Origin: Streptomyces sp. JJ38
GTDB taxonomy: Bacteria; Actinomycetota; Actinomycetes; Streptomycetales; Streptomycetaceae
Assembly (NCBI RefSeq): GCF_019303475.1
Contig: NZ_JABLSI010000004.1
Coordinates: 62,001 to 126,000 of the forward strand
Direction of reading: 5' to 3'
DNA length: 64,000 nucleotides
Positions 25,939 to 34,006 of this stretch are shown piece after piece. The translations under genes were made by a program, and so were the position numbers. The notes under the pieces are model-generated. The model made no database searches. It had not been told where the DNA came from and saw only the letters and a list, made by a program, of their open reading frames with translations. Every line of letters starts with the position of its first letter. Within the stretch, counting starts at the first letter, position 1.

Positions 25939-25980
25939 GGCACGGGGTGTCTTGCGGGGTGGCACTGCGTGTCATACGGT
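25939..25980 (+). promoter_or_regulatory. Probable ccr operon promoter with repeated operator half-sites
   Basis: TTGCGG (25952-25957) and TACGGT (25975-25980) are spaced by 17 bases, a good vegetative Streptomyces promoter. Overlapping it are two 15-base direct repeats, GGCACGGGGTGTCTT (25939-25953) and GGCACTGCGTGTCAT (25961-25975), identical at 12 positions and 22 bases (two helical turns) apart. A regulator bound there would occlude the promoter; the adjacent TetR protein is the obvious candidate. Confidence 0.55.
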
Positions 25981-26114
25981 GGGCGGCACACCGGCACTGT
26001 CCCCGCGGCCACACCCGATCCGCGTGCCGGAACCGCCTGCGTCACCAGGCACAACGCTGCACCGACGGCGTCCCCCTCGCGTTCTCGCACCACACGCTTC
26101 GCCGGAGGCATACC

Positions 26115-27455
26115 GTGACCAACCCCATCCTCGACGCGATCGTCTCGCCGGACAGCACCGCCGAAGACTTCGCCGCCCTGGAACTGCCCGAGTCCTACCG
26201 CGCGATCACCGTGCACAAGGACGAGCAGGAGATGTTCCACGGCCTCGACAGCCGGGACAAGGACCCGCGCAAGTCGCTGCACCTCGACGAGGTGCCCGTG
26301 CCGGAGCTGGGCCCCGGCGAGGCCCTCGTCGCGGTCATGGCCAGCTCGGTCAACTACAACTCGGTGTGGACCTCGATCTTCGAGCCGGTCTCCACGTTCG
26401 GCTTCCTGGAGCGCTACGGCCGTCTCTCCCCGCTGACGAAGCGCCACGACCTCCCGTACCACGTCATCGGCTCCGACCTCGCGGGCGTCGTCCTGCGCAC
26501 CGGCCCGGGCGTCAACGCCTGGACCCCGGGTGACGAGGTCGTCGCGCACTGCCTGTCCGTCGAGCTGGAGTCGGCCGACGGCCACAACGACACGATGCTC
26601 GACCCGGAGCAGCGCATCTGGGGCTTCGAGACGAACTTCGGCGGCCTCGCGGAGATCGCCCTCGTCAAGTCCAACCAGCTCATGCCGAAGCCGAGCCACC
26701 TGAGCTGGGAGGAGGCCGCGGCCCCGGGCCTGGTCAACTCCACCGCCTACCGCCAGCTCGTCTCGCAGAACGGCGCCGGGATGAAGCAGGGCGACAACGT
26801 CCTGATCTGGGGCGCCAGCGGCGGTCTCGGCTCCTACGCCACCCAGTTCGCGCTGGCCGGTGGCGCCAACCCGATCTGCGTCGTCTCCAGCGAGGACAAG
26901 GCGGAGATCTGCCGCAAGATGGGCGCCGAGGCGATCATCGACCGCAAGGCCGAGGGCTACAAGTTCTGGAAGGACGAGAACACCCAGGACCCGCGCGAGT
27001 GGAAGCGCTTCGGCAAGCGCATCCGTGAGCTCACCGGCGGCGAGGACATCGACATCGTCTTCGAGCACCCCGGCCGCGAGACCTTCGGCGCGTCCGTCTA
27101 CGTCACCCGCAAGGGCGGCACCATCACCACCTGTGCCTCGACCTCGGGCTACATGCACCAGTACGACAACCGCTACCTGTGGATGTCCCTCAAGCGGATC
27201 GTCGGCTCGCACTTCGCCAACTACCGCGAGGCGTGGGAGGCCAACCGGCTCATCGCCAAGGGCAAGATCCACCCGACGCTCTCCAAGACGTACTCCCTGG
27301 AGGACACCGGGCAGGCGGCCTTCGACGTCCACAAGAACCTCCACCAGGGCAAGGTCGGCGTGCTGTGCCTGGCCCCCGAGGAGGGCATGGGCGTCAGCGA
27401 CCCCGAGACGCGGGCGAAGCACATCGACGCCATCAACCGCTTCCGGAACGTCTGA
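26115..27455 (+). CDS. ccr: Crotonyl-CoA carboxylase/reductase
   Basis: A 446-residue medium-chain dehydrogenase-fold enzyme. It converts crotonyl-CoA, CO2 and NADPH to ethylmalonyl-CoA, the entry step of the ethylmalonyl-CoA pathway. Family features are the N-terminal LPESYRAITVHKDEQEMF, the long insert with PYHVIGSDLAGVVLRTG, NADPH binding at IWGASGGLGSYATQ, and VFEHPGRETFGASVYV. Length is normal for the family. The start is GTG 26115 with GGAGG eight bases upstream. First gene of ccr-ecm-mcl-mch-mcd. Besides assimilation it can supply ethylmalonyl-CoA for polyketides. Confidence 0.97.
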   Translation: MTNPILDAIVSPDSTAEDFAALELPESYRAITVHKDEQEMFHGLDSRDKDPRKSLHLDEVPVPELGPGEALVAVMASSVNYNSVWTSIFEPVSTFGFLERYGRLSPLTKRHDLPYHVIGSDLAGVVLRTGPGVNAWTPGDEVVAHCLSVELESADGHNDTMLDPEQRIWGFETNFGGLAEIALVKSNQLMPKPSHLSWEEAAAPGLVNSTAYRQLVSQNGAGMKQGDNVLIWGASGGLGSYATQFALAGGANPICVVSSEDKAEICRKMGAEAIIDRKAEGYKFWKDENTQDPREWKRFGKRIRELTGGEDIDIVFEHPGRETFGASVYVTRKGGTITTCASTSGYMHQYDNRYLWMSLKRIVGSHFANYREAWEANRLIAKGKIHPTLSKTYSLEDTGQAAFDVHKNLHQGKVGVLCLAPEEGMGVSDPETRAKHIDAINRFRNV

Positions 27456-27472
27456 GAAGAGACGCCACCACC

Positions 27473-29506
27473 ATGACTGAGCGTCAGAACACCAGCGCGC
27501 GCCCCCAGCGCGACCGCCCCTGGCTGATGCGCACCTACGCCGGGCACTCCACCGCGGAGGCGTCGAACGAGCTGTACCGGCGCAACCTCGCCAAGGGCCA
27601 GACGGGGCTCTCGGTCGCCTTCGATCTGCCGACGCAGACCGGATACGACCCGGACCACGTCCTGGCCCGCGGCGAGGTCGGCCGGGTCGGGGTGCCCGTC
27701 GCGCACGTGGGCGACATGCGGAGGCTGTTCCAGGACATCCCCCTGGAGCAGATGAACACCTCGATGACCATCAACGCCACCGCCATGTGGCTGCTGGCGC
27801 TCTACCAGGTGGTCGCGGAGGAGCAGGGCGCCGACATCGGCAGGCTCCAGGGGACGACGCAGAACGACATCGTCAAGGAGTACCTCTCGCGCGGGACGCA
27901 CGTCTTCCCGCCGGGGCCCTCCCTGCGGCTGACCACCGACATGATCACCTACACGGTGGCGAACATCCCCAAGTGGAACCCGATCAACATCTGCAGCTAC
28001 CACCTGCAGGAGGCCGGGGCCACGCCGGTGCAGGAGATCGCGTACGCGATGTCCACGGCGATCGCCGTCCTGGACGCCGTGCGCGACTCCGGCCAGGTGC
28101 CGCCGGAGCGGATGGGCGACGTGGTGGCCCGCATCTCCTTCTTCGTCAACGCGGGCGTGCGGTTCGTCGAGGAGATGTGCAAGATGCGGGCCTTCACCCG
28201 CATCTGGGACAAGATCACCCTTGAGCGGTACGGCATCGAGAACCCCAAGCAGCGCCGCTTCCGCTACGGGGTGCAGGTCAACTCGCTCGGGCTGACCGAG
28301 GCGCAGCCGGAGAACAACGTCCAGCGCATCGTCCTGGAGATGCTGGCCGTGACGCTGTCGAAGGACGCGCGGGCCCGTGCCGTGCAGCTTCCGGCCTGGA
28401 ACGAGGCGCTGGGCCTGCCCCGGCCCTGGGACCAGCAGTGGTCGCTGCGCATCCAGCAGGTGCTCGCCCTGGAGAGCGACCTGCTGGAGTACGACGACAT
28501 CTTCGCCGGCTCGCACGTGATCGAGGCCAAGGTCGACGGCCTGGTCGAGGAGTGCCTGACGGAGATCGACCGCATCCAGGACATGGGCGGTGCGATGGCC
28601 GCCGTCGAGTCCGGCTACCTCAAGTCGCAGCTCGTCTCCTCACACGCGGAGCGGCGGGCGCGGATCGAGTCGGGCGAGGAGAAGATCGTCGGTGTCAACT
28701 GCTACGAGGCCACCGAGCCGAGCCCGCTGACGGCCGACCTCGACACCGCGATCATGACCGTCGACCCGGCGAACGAGGCCCGGGTCATCGAGGCGCTGGG
28801 CGCCTGGCGGGACGGCCGGGACGAGCCGCGTGCCCAGGAGGCGCTGGCGGCGCTGAAGAAGGCCGCCGCCGGGGACGTGAACCTGATGCCGGCCACCGTC
28901 GAGTGCGCCCGCGCGGGCGTGACGACGGGTGAGTGGGCCTGGGCGCTGCGGGACGTCTTCGGCGAGTTCCGCGCGCCGACGGGCGTGAGCAGCGCCCCGG
29001 TCGCCGTCAGCGCCGAGGAGGGCTCCACGCTGGCCGAGGTGCGCCACAAGGTGGACGTGACGGCCCGGGAGCTGGGCAGCGGACGACTGCGGCTGCTGGT
29101 CGGCAAGCCGGGTCTGGACGGCCACTCCAACGGGGCCGAGCAGATCGCCGTGCGCGCCCGCGACGCCGGTTTCGAGGTCGTCTACCAGGGCATCCGACTC
29201 ACGCCGGAGCAGATCGTCTCGGCGGCCGTCGCCGAGGACGTGCACTGCGTGGGCCTGTCCATCCTCTCCGGCTCGCACGCCGAGCTGGTGCCCGACGTCC
29301 TGGACCGGCTGCGCCGGGCGGGCGCGGGCGACATGCCGGTCATCGTCGGTGGCATCATCCCCTCCGCCGACGCCACCGCCCTGCGGTCCGCCGGTGTGGC
29401 GGCCGTCTTCACGCCGAAGGACTTCGGCATCACGGAGATCATCGGCCGTATCGTCGACGAGATCCGCATCGCGAACCAGCTCGACCCCCTGGAGGTCCCC
29501 GCATGA
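27473..29506 (+). CDS. meaA: Ethylmalonyl-CoA mutase (MeaA)
   Basis: A 677-residue coenzyme B12-dependent mutase. The N-terminal 540 residues form the TIM-barrel substrate domain (GLSVAFDLPTQTGYDPDHV, NTSMTINATAMWLLALY, EQGADIGRLQGTTQND), and the last 135 the cobalamin domain with the DxHxxG motif in KPGLDGHSNGAEQ. It rearranges ethylmalonyl-CoA to methylsuccinyl-CoA. The single-chain layout and operon position separate it from methylmalonyl-CoA mutase. It starts 17 bases after ccr and overlaps the lyase start by four bases. Confidence 0.95.
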   Translation: MTERQNTSARPQRDRPWLMRTYAGHSTAEASNELYRRNLAKGQTGLSVAFDLPTQTGYDPDHVLARGEVGRVGVPVAHVGDMRRLFQDIPLEQMNTSMTINATAMWLLALYQVVAEEQGADIGRLQGTTQNDIVKEYLSRGTHVFPPGPSLRLTTDMITYTVANIPKWNPINICSYHLQEAGATPVQEIAYAMSTAIAVLDAVRDSGQVPPERMGDVVARISFFVNAGVRFVEEMCKMRAFTRIWDKITLERYGIENPKQRRFRYGVQVNSLGLTEAQPENNVQRIVLEMLAVTLSKDARARAVQLPAWNEALGLPRPWDQQWSLRIQQVLALESDLLEYDDIFAGSHVIEAKVDGLVEECLTEIDRIQDMGGAMAAVESGYLKSQLVSSHAERRARIESGEEKIVGVNCYEATEPSPLTADLDTAIMTVDPANEARVIEALGAWRDGRDEPRAQEALAALKKAAAGDVNLMPATVECARAGVTTGEWAWALRDVFGEFRAPTGVSSAPVAVSAEEGSTLAEVRHKVDVTARELGSGRLRLLVGKPGLDGHSNGAEQIAVRARDAGFEVVYQGIRLTPEQIVSAAVAEDVHCVGLSILSGSHAELVPDVLDRLRRAGAGDMPVIVGGIIPSADATALRSAGVAAVFTPKDFGITEIIGRIVDEIRIANQLDPLEVPA

Positions 29507-30468
29507 GCACCCCCGTCAACCGTCTGCGTCCGCGCCGGTCCTGCCTGGCGGTGCCGGGCAGCAACCCGCGCTTCCTGGAGAAGGCGCAGGGCCTCCCGGC
29601 TGACCAGGTGTTCCTGGACCTGGAGGACGCCTGTGCGCCGCTCGCCAAGGAGGGTGCCCGGCACAACATCGTCGACGTCCTGAACAACGGCGACTGGAGC
29701 GGCAAGACCCGCGTCGTGCGCGTCAACGACTGGAGGACGCACTGGACCTACCGGGACGTGGTGACCGTCGTCGAGGGCGCGGGCCCCAACCTCGACTGCA
29801 TCATGCTGCCGAAGGTGCAGGACGCCACCCAGGTGAAGGCGCTGGACCTGCTGCTGACCCAGATCGAGAAGACGATGGGCTTCGAGGTCGGCAAGATCGG
29901 CATCGAGGCGCAGATCGAGAACGCCAAGGGTCTGGTGAACGTCGACGAGATCGCCGCCGCATCGGAGCGGCTGGAGACCATCATCTTCGGGCCCGCCGAC
30001 TTCATGGCCTCGATCAACATGAAGTCGCTGGTCGTGGGCGAGCAGCCGCCGGGCTACCCGGCCGACGCCTACCACTACATCCTCATGCGGATCCTGATGG
30101 CCGCCCGCCACCACGACCTGCAGGCCATCGACGGCCCCTACCTGCAGATCAAGAACATCGACGGCTACCGCGAGGTGGCCGGGCGCTCGGCGGCGCTGGG
30201 CTTCGACGGCAAGTGGGTGCTGCACCCGGGTCAGGTCGAGGCGGCCAACGAGATCTACTCGCCCTCCCAGGAGGACTACGACCACGCCGAGCTGATCCTC
30301 GACGCCTACGAGTACTACACCTCCGAGGCGGGCGGGAAGAAGGGCTCGGCCATGCTCGGCGACGAGATGATCGACGAGGCCAGCCGCAAGATGGCGCTCG
30401 TCATCGCGGGCAAGGGCCGGGCCGCCGGCATGACCCGTACCAGCAAGTTCGAGGCACCGGAGGCGTAA
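29503..30468 (+). CDS. mcl1: Malyl-CoA / beta-methylmalyl-CoA lyase (CoA ester lyase)
   Basis: A 321-residue CitE-type enzyme. Recognisable blocks are CLAVPGSNPRFLEKAQ, VFLDLEDACAPLAKEGAR (metal-binding acidic residues), RVNDWRTHWTYRD, IMLPKVQDATQV and IEAQIENAKGL. In the ethylmalonyl-CoA pathway it splits beta-methylmalyl-CoA to glyoxylate and propionyl-CoA and can also act on malyl-CoA. The start codon overlaps the mutase stop (ATGA), indicating coupled translation. Operon position supports this specific role over citrate lyase. Confidence 0.93.
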   Translation: MSTPVNRLRPRRSCLAVPGSNPRFLEKAQGLPADQVFLDLEDACAPLAKEGARHNIVDVLNNGDWSGKTRVVRVNDWRTHWTYRDVVTVVEGAGPNLDCIMLPKVQDATQVKALDLLLTQIEKTMGFEVGKIGIEAQIENAKGLVNVDEIAAASERLETIIFGPADFMASINMKSLVVGEQPPGYPADAYHYILMRILMAARHHDLQAIDGPYLQIKNIDGYREVAGRSAALGFDGKWVLHPGQVEAANEIYSPSQEDYDHAELILDAYEYYTSEAGGKKGSAMLGDEMIDEASRKMALVIAGKGRAAGMTRTSKFEAPEA

Positions 30469-30471
30469 GCG

Positions 30472-30993
30472 ATGCAGTTCGGCCGTACCTACGAGGAGTT
30501 CGAGGTCGGTGCCGTCTACAAGCACTGGCCGGGAAAGACGGTCACGGAGTACGACGACCACCTGTTCTGTCTCCTGACCATGAACCACCACCCGCTGCAC
30601 ATGGACGTCAACTACGCCGAGAAGACGACGGACTTCGGCAAGAACGTCGTGGTGGGCAACTACGTCTACTCGCTGCTGCTCGGCATGTCGGTGCCGGACG
30701 TCTCCGGCAAGGCCATCGCCAACCTGGAGATCGAGTCGCTCAAGCACGTGGCCCCGACCTTCCACGGGGACACCATCTACGGCGAGACGACGGTCCTGGA
30801 CAAGACGCCCTCGAAGTCGAAGTCCGACCGCGGCATCGTCCACGTGGAGACCAAGGGCTACAAGCAGGACGGCACGCTCGTGTGCGTCTTCCGCCGCAAG
30901 GTCATGGTGCCCACCGCCGAGTACATCGAGAAGCGGGGCGGTGAGCAGCCGGGCCGCCCGGAGCTCGTCGAGCGCGCGAAGGGCGGTCAGTGA
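30472..30993 (+). CDS. mch: MaoC-family dehydratase, probable mesaconyl-CoA hydratase
   Basis: A 173-residue hot-dog-fold protein. The hydratase region is DDHLFCLLTMNHHPLHMDVNYAE (catalytic Asp/His pair), with FGKNVVVGNYVYSLLLGMSV and a C-terminal strand. It would hydrate mesaconyl-CoA to beta-methylmalyl-CoA, the step between the dehydrogenase and lyase encoded on either side. Alphaproteobacterial Mch is about twice as long, with two hot-dog domains, so this is a single-domain version and the assignment rests on position. It starts three bases after the lyase stop. Confidence 0.85.
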   Translation: MQFGRTYEEFEVGAVYKHWPGKTVTEYDDHLFCLLTMNHHPLHMDVNYAEKTTDFGKNVVVGNYVYSLLLGMSVPDVSGKAIANLEIESLKHVAPTFHGDTIYGETTVLDKTPSKSKSDRGIVHVETKGYKQDGTLVCVFRRKVMVPTAEYIEKRGGEQPGRPELVERAKGGQ

Positions 30994-30994
30994 C

Positions 30995-32200
30995 ATGGGG
31001 CGCCTCGCGCAGACCGAGGGTCTGACGGACATCCAGCAGGAGATCGTCTCCACCGTCCGCGGTTTCGTGGACAAGGAGATCATCCCGGTCGCGACCGAGC
31101 TGGAGCACAAGGACGAGTACCCCACCGAGATCGTCGAGGGTCTCAAGGAGCTGGGCGTCTTCGGGCTGATGATCCCCGAGGAGTACGGCGGCCTCGGTGA
31201 GTCGCTGCTGACCTACGCCCTGTGCGTGGAGGAGATCGCCCGCGGCTGGATGAGCGTGTCGGGCATCATCAACACGCACTTCATCGTGGCCTACATGCTC
31301 AAGCAGCACGGCACGCAGGAGCAGAAGGACTACTACCTGCCGAAGATGGCCGCCGGCGACATCCGCGGCGCCTTCTCCATGTCCGAGCCCGCGCTCGGCT
31401 CCGATGTCTCGGCCATCTCCTCCAAGGGCGTGCGGGACGGCGACGACTACGTGCTGACCGGCCAGAAGATGTGGCTGACCAACGGCGGTTCGTCCTCGCT
31501 CGTGGCGGTGCTGTGCCGCACCGACGAGGGCCACCCCGAGGGCACCGCCCCGCACAAGTCGATGACGACGTTCCTGGTGGAGAAGGAGCCCGGGTTCGGC
31601 GAGGTCAAGCCGGGGCTCACCATCCCCGGCAAGATCGACAAGATGGGTTACAAGGGCGTCGACACGACCGAACTCATCATGGACGGACTGCGGGTTCCGG
31701 CCAACCGCGTGCTGGGCGGAGAAACCGGCCGCGGTTTCTACCACATGATGGACGGCGTCGAGGTCGGCCGCGTGAACGTGGCCGCGCGCGGCTGCGGAGT
31801 GGCCCAGCGCGCCTTCGAGTTGGGCATCGACTACGCCCAGCAGCGCAGCACCTTCGGCAAACCGATCGCCCAGCACCAGGCCATCCAGTTCAAACTGGCC
31901 GAGATGGCCACGAAGGTGGAGGCCGCGCACGCCCTGATGGTCGGCGCCGCCCGCAAGAAGGACTCCGGGCAGCGCAACGACCTGGAGGCGGGCATGGCCA
32001 AGTACCTGGCCTCGGAGTACTGCAAGGAGGTCGTCGAGGACGCGTTCCGCATCCACGGCGGCTACGGCTTCTCCAAGGAGTACGAGATCGAGCGCCTCTA
32101 CCGCGAGGCCCCGATGCTCCTGATCGGTGAAGGTACGGCGGAGATCCAGAAAATGATCGTCGGGCGCCGCCTCCTGGAGGAGTACCGGCTCCAGGGCTGA
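30995..32200 (+). CDS. mcd: Acyl-CoA dehydrogenase, probable methylsuccinyl-CoA dehydrogenase
   Basis: A 401-residue flavoprotein of standard acyl-CoA dehydrogenase length. Signatures are GAFSMSEPALGSDVS, WLTNGG, RVNVAARGCGVAQRAFE and, near the C-terminus, LIGEGTAEIQ, which carries the expected catalytic glutamate. By operon position it oxidises methylsuccinyl-CoA to mesaconyl-CoA. The characterised Rhodobacter enzyme is longer, so substrate assignment is inferred from context. It starts one base after the hydratase stop and ends the operon. Confidence 0.85.
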   Translation: MGRLAQTEGLTDIQQEIVSTVRGFVDKEIIPVATELEHKDEYPTEIVEGLKELGVFGLMIPEEYGGLGESLLTYALCVEEIARGWMSVSGIINTHFIVAYMLKQHGTQEQKDYYLPKMAAGDIRGAFSMSEPALGSDVSAISSKGVRDGDDYVLTGQKMWLTNGGSSSLVAVLCRTDEGHPEGTAPHKSMTTFLVEKEPGFGEVKPGLTIPGKIDKMGYKGVDTTELIMDGLRVPANRVLGGETGRGFYHMMDGVEVGRVNVAARGCGVAQRAFELGIDYAQQRSTFGKPIAQHQAIQFKLAEMATKVEAAHALMVGAARKKDSGQRNDLEAGMAKYLASEYCKEVVEDAFRIHGGYGFSKEYEIERLYREAPMLLIGEGTAEIQKMIVGRRLLEEYRLQG

Positions 32201-32380
32201 GTCACGTCTGGCCCCGGCTTGGGCGGTTTCCTCCGTGAGGGAGGTCACACGCCCGGGCCGGGGTTTCGCGTTTCCCCCGCAACTCCGGCTTTCCCAGTTG
32301 CCGTCACATGCCGATACCATGCGAACAACAGCCGTGGTCCACCGTATCTGCGCGGCGCCCTCCCGCTACGAAGGTCATCC

Positions 32381-33028
32381 ATGCCCCACCGCTCACCCTC
32401 TTCTTCCCGTGGCCGTGTCCGCATCGCACGCGGAGCGTCGCCATGGCTCCTCCCGACGGTGGCCACGGCCGCCGTCAGCCTCGCCGGGGCCGGACGCTCC
32501 GGCAAGGCCCGGGCCGTGGCCGTACCGGCCACCGCGCTCGCCGCCGGCATGCTGTGGTTCTTCCGGGACCCGGAGCGGGACATCGCCCAGGGGCGGATCA
32601 TCTCCCCGGCCGACGGCGTGGTGCAGAGCATCATGCCGTGGCAGGACGGCCGGACACGCGTGGCGATCTTCATGAGCCCGCTGAACGTCCACGTGAACCG
32701 CGCCCCGGTGGCCGGCACCGTGACCTCGGTCGAGCACGTCCCCGGCGGCTTCGTCCCGGCGTTCAACAAGGAGAGCGAGCACAACGAGCGGGTGGTGTGG
32801 CACTTCGACACCGAGCTCGGCGACCTGGAGATGGTGCAGATCGCCGGCACGGTGGCGCGGCGCATCGTTCCCTACGTGCCCGAGGGCACCAAGGTCGAGC
32901 AGGGTGAGCGGATCGGGCTGATCCGCTTCGGCTCGCGGGTCGACGTCTACCTGCCCGAGGGCGTCGAGGCGGCCGTCGAGGTGGGCCAGACCACGACCGC
33001 GGGGGTGACACGCCTTGACCGCGACTGA
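32381..33028 (+). CDS. psd: Phosphatidylserine decarboxylase proenzyme
   Basis: A 215-residue proenzyme of the short, archaeal-like type. It has one N-terminal hydrophobic segment (ALAAGMLWFFRDPER), the conserved SPADGVVQSI and FMSPLNVHVNRAPVAG, and the self-cleavage site RFGSRVD, where Gly184-Ser185 would be cut and the serine turned into the pyruvoyl group. It makes phosphatidylethanolamine from phosphatidylserine. AAGG before ATG 32381 is a weak site. Its end overlaps the first codons of pssA, which makes its substrate. Confidence 0.93.
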   Translation: MPHRSPSSSRGRVRIARGASPWLLPTVATAAVSLAGAGRSGKARAVAVPATALAAGMLWFFRDPERDIAQGRIISPADGVVQSIMPWQDGRTRVAIFMSPLNVHVNRAPVAGTVTSVEHVPGGFVPAFNKESEHNERVVWHFDTELGDLEMVQIAGTVARRIVPYVPEGTKVEQGERIGLIRFGSRVDVYLPEGVEAAVEVGQTTTAGVTRLDRD

Positions 33029-33875
33029 CCAGGACGCCATGAGCGCCCCGGCCGGCTGGGGCCTGGACGAGGACGAGGCCGACGAGATGCCGCTGTCCAC
33101 CAGGCTGTCCATCGCGGACACCCTCACGCTGGGCAACGCCACCTGCGGCTTCATGGCCGTGTACTTCACCACGACCGGCGTCCTCATCCCGCATCTGACC
33201 GGCAACGGCGACGGTGGCATGGCGCGCTCGAGCGCCGCTACAGCCGTGATGCTCATGCTGATGGCGTCGATCTTCGACCTCTTCGACGGCATCGTGGCGC
33301 GCAAGCTGCGCGCTTCGGCGATGGGCGCCGAGCTGGACAACCTCTCCGACCTGATCAGCTTCGGGCTGGCCCCGGCGTACTTCGTCCTGGTCTGGGGCAT
33401 GGTCGCCAGTGACGCACACCAGCACGTGTCGGCACTCGCCGCGATCGTGGTGCTGCTGGCGGTGGTGCTGCGCCTGGCCCGGTTCTCCTGCGTCACCCTG
33501 CGTGACGGCATCTTCCAGGGCATGCCGTCCCCGTTCGGCGCCCTGACGGTGGTCTCCATCGTGCTTCTGGAGCTGCCCTTCGTGCCCACGCTCCTCGCGA
33601 TCATCGGCACCGCCTGGCTCATGGTGAGCCGCGTGGAGTACCCGAAGCCGCGCGGCAAGCTGGCCGTGGGGATGCTGAGCTGGATCGTCCTCGCGATGGG
33701 CATGCTGGCCGCCTGGGCGCTGGACTCCCCCGGCGGCGAGCTGCTGCTCCAGACGGGCTGTGCGCTGCAGCTCGTCCTGGGCGCGGTCATCCCGCTGTTC
33801 GCGACCGCCCGGCGGGTGAACACCTTCCGTTACAACCGCCGCGAGGCGAGGGCGGGGCTCGGCGCCCGCCCCTGA
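33015..33875 (+). CDS. pssA: CDP-diacylglycerol--serine O-phosphatidyltransferase
   Basis: A 286-residue integral membrane enzyme with about seven hydrophobic segments. The CDP-alcohol phosphotransferase motif is complete: DGIVARKLRASAMGAELDNLSD, with the two Asp pairs that bind metal and CDP. It condenses CDP-diacylglycerol with serine to phosphatidylserine. The start may be TTG 33015, overlapping psd by 14 bases and preceded by GGGGGTG, or ATG 33039, eight codons later. The psd-pssA pair is the usual actinobacterial arrangement. Confidence 0.93.
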   Translation: MTATDQDAMSAPAGWGLDEDEADEMPLSTRLSIADTLTLGNATCGFMAVYFTTTGVLIPHLTGNGDGGMARSSAATAVMLMLMASIFDLFDGIVARKLRASAMGAELDNLSDLISFGLAPAYFVLVWGMVASDAHQHVSALAAIVVLLAVVLRLARFSCVTLRDGIFQGMPSPFGALTVVSIVLLELPFVPTLLAIIGTAWLMVSRVEYPKPRGKLAVGMLSWIVLAMGMLAAWALDSPGGELLLQTGCALQLVLGAVIPLFATARRVNTFRYNRREARAGLGARP

Positions 33876-33890
33876 GCCGACCGCGACGTG

Positions 33891-33925
33891 CAGGTGCCCG
33901 CGCCCCCTGGGGGCGCGGGCACCTG
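33891..33925. terminator. Terminator between pssA and glycerate kinase
   Basis: Perfect 16-base arms (33891-33906 and 33910-33925) with a three-base loop, 15 bases after the pssA stop. The convergent kinase gene ends 80 bases away. Confidence 0.8.
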
Positions 33926-34006
33926 CGCGTTGTGGCCCGGGCCGCGCTCGCAGCTCCGCGCCCCGGGCGCAGACCTCCCGAACGCGGGGCCCGGGGCGGG
34001 GCTCCC

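Larger units (their letters stand above)
25561..26114. other. Long structured intergenic region between the TetR gene and ccr
   Basis: No convincing gene. The left half contains a strong hairpin (25715-25750) inside a longer-range 16-base inverted repeat whose arms are 25683-25698 and 25855-25870. The right half contains the probable ccr promoter with two operator-like repeats (25939-25980) and a leader of about 130 bases before the GTG at 26115. Confidence 0.6.

Noticed and set aside
25561..25940. Coding sequence between the TetR gene and ccr
   Set aside because: Open frames exist on both strands but consist of low-complexity Pro/Arg/Gly runs created by the inverted repeats and GC-rich tracts.
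27473..29506. Methylmalonyl-CoA mutase
   Set aside because: The single-chain layout and its place between ccr and the malyl-CoA lyase fit ethylmalonyl-CoA mutase better.
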